This document shows positions 29,946-33,208 of a DNA stretch of 33,208 bases, piece by piece. The stretch comes from Firmicutes bacterium UBA5286. Lineage in GTDB: Bacteria > Bacillota > Proteinivoracia > UBA4975. Position 1 is the stretch's first letter; each line of letters begins with the position of its first letter. The position numbers were made by a program, and so were the translations under genes. The notes under the pieces were generated by a model. The model was not told the origin of the DNA and did no database searches. It saw only the letters and a program-made list of their open reading frames with translations. Location: assembly GCA_002408465.1 (NCBI GenBank), contig DHSM01000011.1, positions 1 to 33,208 on the forward strand, given 5' to 3'.

Positions 29946-30250
29946 TACCGGTTCACCTCGCAAAGCGCAGACAGCTTTTCATAGATACCGCTTAGCTGCG
30001 CATTGGTTTCTGCAAGGTAAACAGCATCCACTTTTCCCATATTGGCCAGAGTGGTAAGCTGATTAAGGTTTCTGCCGATGGCTTTTAGCTCTCCAATGAG
30101 CTCCTGCACTCCATCTACTACAACAATCTCTTTATCGGTTATGGCTCGTTCTAAAAATTCCGTCATGGTAACCTTGCCGCGCTTGGATTTTTGTTTTAGC
30201 GTTTTATAGGTACTTTCGCTGATGCGAAAGGCAAAGGGTTTCTTTTTCAT
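29945..30250 (-). CDS. mobC: MobC-like relaxosome accessory protein
   Basis: A 101-residue protein with an N-terminal ribbon-helix-helix-like region (PFAFRISESTYKTLKQKSK, then TMTEFLERAI) and the MobC signature LKAIGRNLNQLTTLANMGK near 63-81. It helps open oriT for the relaxase and usually represses its own operon. AAGGAG lies ten bases before the ATG at 30250. It is the first gene of the leftward run mobC-relaxase-small protein-recombinase and directly follows the oriT-like region. Confidence 0.88.
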   Translation of the reverse strand: MKKKPFAFRISESTYKTLKQKSKRGKVTMTEFLERAITDKEIVVVDGVQELIGELKAIGRNLNQLTTLANMGKVDAVYLAETNAQLSGIYEKLSALCEVNR

Positions 30251-30289
30251 TGGCGGTTCTCCTTTCGATTTTGATTGCGCTAACGGCGC

Positions 30290-30425
30290 TCTATAAAGTG
30301 GGGTCCGGGGCTTCTGCCCCGAGCGAGCTGTGGCGGGCGTATAGCCCGACGCTCTGCTCGCCTCACCCAATGGGTGAGAAAACGCATCCGAAACCTCTGC
30401 GTTTCATGTAAAATAAGTGCAAATC
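30290..30425. other. oriT-like region
   Basis: The non-coding stretch between mobC and the RepA-like gene is dense in inverted repeats. These are GGGGC/GCCCC (30307-30320), CGGGC/GCCCG (30334-30348), a perfect CTCACCCA/TGGGTGAG (30362-30378) and AAACGCA/TGCGTTT (30380-30404). Nine bases after the last one is TAAGTGC (30414-30420), which resembles the TAAGTGC core at nic sites of RSF1010-type oriTs. Placement directly upstream of mobC is typical. The nick position is not established. Confidence 0.6.
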
Positions 30426-30478
30426 CGAAGTTGCCGCAACAGTGGCTCAATTTGCGGGTTTATTCGGGTTAGGTGGAG

Positions 30479-31579
30479 TTATCCCACTCCACGGTCAATT
30501 TCGCCACACAGGGGCAAACAGGGGGTGACGGTGGCGAGATTACTGTCCTGTGACAGTGCTGACGGCAAAGACGGCAAACTTTGGGGGCGTGATTCTACCG
30601 TCATATCGTCATTGCCGTCATAGCAGAGAGTAAATTCCCGCCGCTCAAAAGTCCTGTTCTCGGAATAACGAATGCCATTCCTGCCCAGATGCTCCATGTG
30701 CTTAATGATTCTCTTCTTCAAAATTGCGGGGCTACAATCCAGATTCAAGTTTTCTATCAGCTCGGTTGCCGTCCCGGTGAAGCTGCCTGACGATTTTATA
30801 AAATCACAGAGAAGAAAAATTTCATCCGGTATAAGCAGCTGCTCCATTTCAATCGGTTCCAGCAGCTCCCATAAAAATTTGTTCCTGTTGAACTCCAAGA
30901 ACAATTCCCGTCCCGCGATATCTCTGCCGGTGCAGATGAGCGTTGCGGTATTTTCCGTTCGCTTGTCTTTTTGTAGTACAAAGTTTGTATCTGCACCGCC
31001 TGCAATTCCACTGGTGCCCGAAATCATATTCAGCGGATCACTGTCACCAGTTTTACGAAGATGATGCACAAGTACAATTGCAAGCTTGTATTTGTCAGCG
31101 ATTCGCTTGAGAGCATTGATGTCATCGTAGTCAGCGGCATAGGGATTTACATTTGCAGAAACAGTTTTGCGCACCTTTTGCAACGTATCAATAACGATCA
31201 AGCCAGTGTCGGGGTGCTCTTTGATAAAATTCTCAATCTGATGTTCCAAGCCGCTGCCGATGGCATCGCTCATAATTGCGAAGTGCAATGTGGGCGGTGC
31301 TTCATCGGCGATCTCAAACAGCCTGCTTTGGATTCGGGCAAAGCTGTCCTCCAAGCAGAGATACAGAACTTCGCTCTTGTTTGTTGCAAAGCCCCACACG
31401 CTTTCTCCCTTTGCTACCTGCAAGCAAATCCACAGCGACAGCCAGCTCTTGCCGATTTTCGGTGAGCCGGCCAGCACATGAAGCCCCTGGGGTATCAGCC
31501 CCTGCACAATAAATTTCAACGGCTCCATGGGTGTGGTCATCAAGGTTTCCGCATCCATGGTGTCTAATTTCTTTGGCAT
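30479..31579 (-). CDS. RepA-like AAA ATPase / helicase
   Basis: A 366-residue P-loop ATPase of the RecA/DnaB-like AAA_25 type, similar in layout to RSF1010 RepA. Walker A is GSPKIGKS at 38-45, Walker B LIVIDTLQ near 126-133, then VLVHHLRKTGDSDPLNMISGTSGIAGGAD as the sensor region. The C-terminal third, from about 245, looks like a winged-helix region and ends in a Ser/Pro/Leu-rich tail. It may support replication of the excised circle or of the transferred strand. GAGGAGG precedes the ATG. It is transcribed towards oriT and divergently from the DUF6076-like gene. Confidence 0.8.
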   Translation of the reverse strand: MPKKLDTMDAETLMTTPMEPLKFIVQGLIPQGLHVLAGSPKIGKSWLSLWICLQVAKGESVWGFATNKSEVLYLCLEDSFARIQSRLFEIADEAPPTLHFAIMSDAIGSGLEHQIENFIKEHPDTGLIVIDTLQKVRKTVSANVNPYAADYDDINALKRIADKYKLAIVLVHHLRKTGDSDPLNMISGTSGIAGGADTNFVLQKDKRTENTATLICTGRDIAGRELFLEFNRNKFLWELLEPIEMEQLLIPDEIFLLCDFIKSSGSFTGTATELIENLNLDCSPAILKKRIIKHMEHLGRNGIRYSENRTFERREFTLCYDGNDDMTVESRPQSLPSLPSALSQDSNLATVTPCLPLCGEIDRGVG

Positions 31580-31612
31580 ACTTTTTTCCTCCTCTTAGTT
31601 CAATTTTGAATT

Positions 31613-31732
31613 TCGCAATAAATCGAATATTGAAAACTCCCATTCCTTGTGATACCATTGTCCTATATTCGGAAACAGAAATACACAGCGAATAGCAAAT
31701 AGACTGTTTTGTGAAAAATCGATTATTTGCGA
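31613..31732. promoter_or_regulatory. Divergent control region with distant inverted repeat
   Basis: TCGCAATAAATCGA (31613-31626) and TCGATTATTTGCGA (31719-31732) are inverted copies with 12 of 14 matches, placed near the start of each divergent gene; the right copy abuts the ribosome binding site at 31744. A possible plus-strand promoter TTGAAA-17-TACCAT lies between them (31630-31658). A looping repressor is one reading. Confidence 0.4.
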
Positions 31733-31743
31733 GAGGAGTGCCT

Positions 31744-32832
31744 ATGGAACAGTACCCCCTGATCAAAGTTTTTGAGGGAAATGATAAGCTGATTTATTCT
31801 ATGGCTTACGCTTATCCGGACAAAGTGACTCAGTACGCGCAAAAGTTTATTGGGAATGGACTAATTGAATTTGTGGAAATGGATTTCGAGGAATACACAA
31901 CTCTGCTCACTGAAACGAAGTCCATTCCGCTCACTATGGCAAACTATCAGACAATCAGGAACAAAATATTTGATGTTGCAGGTACCATTGCGGACAAGCA
32001 CCGCTATGTTTATTTCTTTTTAGTGGGCTTACTGAACAACATTTTGAAAGAACCAATTCACACCAAAGACGAATTTGAAAATGCCTTGCTCAGACCGATT
32101 ACAATCTGCGTGGATGAATTGGAACACATTTTAGAGTTGCAGGAGGTATGCACAAAAGCGGTCACCACCTGTTTGGATAAAGAAAGCCGCTCGGACAAGG
32201 AAATGTCCCAGCGACTTTGTGAGTTTGTATCGGAGTACCCCGGTTTTGCCGAGGCTGCTGTGAAAATAAAATATGAGCTACTGCCAAGGAAAAATGGCAA
32301 GGTGGATATGGATACCCTTAAGGATATCCATGATTGGAATCTACGGGAAACAGATGAGCTTTTGGAAATCATGCACCAGGATGGCGAGGGCGTCAGTCTG
32401 ATGCCATACTATCTTATTGAATATTTAGATGAAATGCTCTATTTTGAGTTTACCGAGATGCTGAAAAATGCCCAGTTCGTTAAGCGTTGCAAACTGTGCG
32501 GCCGCTATTTTGTGTTGACCGATAAGCGTAAGAGAGATTTTTGCGACCGGCCTTATAAAGGTGATCGCACGTGCAAGCAGGTTGGCGCAAAGCTGTTTTA
32601 TGATCAGGGCATGCAGGGAAACGACTATTTGCTCGCTTTCCTGACCGAGTACAACAAGGTGTACTCCCGCCGTTACCGTGCGGACAATAAATTGCCGGAA
32701 GAATTTAGCGGCAAGGACATGTCCTCGGAGGAGTATGCCCGGTGGGCAAAGCTGGCGCGGCAGGCTCGGAGCGATTACCTTGATGGGGAAATTACAGGCG
32801 AAGAAATGATGGAGAAAATTAAGATGGATTAA
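31744..32832 (+). CDS. Zinc-finger protein of unknown function, DUF6076-like
   Basis: A 362-residue protein. No enzyme motif is seen. Most of it is acidic and helical; near residue 257 comes CKLCGRYFVLTDKRKRDFC and then a fourth cysteine (C-x2-C-x14-C-x9-C), a treble-clef or CGNR-like zinc finger. The overall pattern resembles proteins I recall as DUF6076, frequent in clostridial mobile elements. It could bind nucleic acid and regulate the element or act on host RNA; no function is established. GAGGAG lies seven bases before ATG 31744; the frame is open 33 bases further without a site. It is transcribed away from the mob genes, suggesting cargo or regulation. Confidence 0.75.
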   Translation: MEQYPLIKVFEGNDKLIYSMAYAYPDKVTQYAQKFIGNGLIEFVEMDFEEYTTLLTETKSIPLTMANYQTIRNKIFDVAGTIADKHRYVYFFLVGLLNNILKEPIHTKDEFENALLRPITICVDELEHILELQEVCTKAVTTCLDKESRSDKEMSQRLCEFVSEYPGFAEAAVKIKYELLPRKNGKVDMDTLKDIHDWNLRETDELLEIMHQDGEGVSLMPYYLIEYLDEMLYFEFTEMLKNAQFVKRCKLCGRYFVLTDKRKRDFCDRPYKGDRTCKQVGAKLFYDQGMQGNDYLLAFLTEYNKVYSRRYRADNKLPEEFSGKDMSSEEYARWAKLARQARSDYLDGEITGEEMMEKIKMD

Positions 32833-32947
32833 TAATTTACTAAAACTTGCATGGCAATTATTTAAGAACCATATTCCCTAAACAACTAAATACTACATAA
32901 AACTACAATAGTGATTGCTTTCATGCCTTGTTTGGAGTACCATTATT

Positions 32948-32963
32948 ATATGATCAATCATAT
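32948..32963. promoter_or_regulatory. Palindrome upstream of the HTH gene
   Basis: ATATGAT and ATCATAT flank CA, a perfect 7-2-7 palindrome 28 bases before the GTG start. A possible promoter, TTGCTT-17-TACCAT, ends just upstream. It is a candidate operator for the HTH protein itself. Confidence 0.4.
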
Positions 32964-32991
32964 GCCTTTGAAAGAAAGCGAGGTGCTTGCT

Positions 32992-33201
32992 GTGCCAGAA
33001 AACAACATTCAAGACAGATGGATATCCCTGCAAGAAGTCTGCGACTATCTTGGCGTGAAGCGCCATACCATTATGCGATGGATTGAGCAGCGCGGTATGC
33101 CTGCATCAAAGGTGGGAAAGCTCTGGCGTTTCAAAACTGCCGACATTGACGAATGGGTTAAAAAAGGCGGAGCCTCCGATGAGCAGGAGGTTATCAAATG
33201 A
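32992..33201 (+). CDS. Excisionase-like helix-turn-helix DNA-binding protein
   Basis: A 69-residue protein almost entirely made of one MerR/excisionase-type HTH: WISLQEVCDYLGVKRHTIMRWIEQ followed by the wing GKLWRFKTADIDEWVKKGG. Such small proteins act as excisionases, or as the first gene of restriction or defence operons, where they regulate the operon. The start is GTG at 32992 with GAGGTG eight bases upstream; an in-frame ATG further up is less well placed. Its stop overlaps an ATG at 33198 (ATGA), so a second gene is translationally coupled but lies outside the window. Confidence 0.82.
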   Translation: MPENNIQDRWISLQEVCDYLGVKRHTIMRWIEQRGMPASKVGKLWRFKTADIDEWVKKGGASDEQEVIK

Positions 33202-33208
33202 ACGGACT
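33198..33208 (+). CDS. Start of a coupled gene cut by the window edge
   Basis: ATG at 33198 overlaps the TGA of the HTH gene, and AGGAGG lies at about 33185-33190, eight bases before it. Only the first codons (Met-Asn-Gly) are visible, so no product can be named. Confidence 0.6.

Noticed and set aside
30479..31579. Replicative plasmid origin
   Set aside because: A RepA-like ATPase alone, beside a serine recombinase and mob genes and joined to chromosomal genes, fits an integrated element; no iterons or primase gene are visible.
5..33208. tRNA or rRNA genes
   Set aside because: No cloverleaf with a GGTTCGAATCC-type T arm or conserved rRNA block was recognised on either strand by eye; a tRNAscan run would settle it.

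Overview
The window looks like the chromosome of an anaerobic Firmicute (Clostridia or a related class). The pointers are strong AGGAGG-type ribosome binding sites, Firmicute-type synteny around dnaE (a YtoI-like regulator, dnaE, malic enzyme, pfkA, pyk), a pyruvate kinase with the extra C-terminal domain, a cobalamin riboswitch and an M-box. Base composition is GC-rich up to about 26.4 kb. It becomes visibly more AT-rich from about 26.4 kb to the right edge, where a mobilizable element is integrated. I cannot name the species from the sequence.

Layout. (1) 5-12798 is almost entirely minus strand: threonine aldolase, a small membrane protein, a YtoI-like HTH/DRTGG/CBS/hotdog protein, DNA polymerase III alpha (dnaE), a PgpA/YutG-like lipid phosphatase, malic enzyme, 3-hydroxybutyryl-CoA dehydrogenase, crotonase, pfkA and pyk. 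Central carbon flow (glycolysis exit, malate to pyruvate, C4 acyl-CoA reactions) is thus linked to replication as in Bacillus, but hbd-crt sits where accDA usually lies. (2) PTS enzyme I (12905-14620) is the only plus-strand chromosomal gene before mgtE and shares a compact divergent promoter region with threonine aldolase. (3) 14670-20472 is a minus-strand run of eight genes for nucleic-acid maintenance: family-4 uracil-DNA glycosylase, TrmL, YigZ, an endonuclease IV-like TIM barrel, a HAD hydrolase, RNase R, a Fur-family regulator and a 35-residue RCKP rubredoxin-like protein. (4) 20642-24640 is a cobalamin-riboswitch operon: binding lipoprotein, permease, ATPase, a broken cobD and a CobC-like phosphatase. 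(5) 24657-26352 is an M-box riboswitch and mgtE, back-to-back with the cobalamin riboswitch.

(6) 26.4 kb to the end is an integrative mobilizable element running past the right edge. It contains a large serine recombinase, a small conserved-looking protein, a MOB relaxase with a second gene apparently nested inside it in another frame, MobC, an oriT-like region, a RepA-like ATPase, a divergent zinc-finger protein resembling DUF6076 proteins, and an excisionase-like HTH protein translationally coupled to a gene cut off by the window end.

Intergenic space also carries a dispersed short repeat family (four copies seen) and a 42-bp tandem array. The best leads are the nested coiled-coil/membrane ORF in the relaxase gene, the cobD remnant ending at a dispersed repeat, the internal duplication in the BtuC-like permease, and the unseen cargo starting at the right edge.
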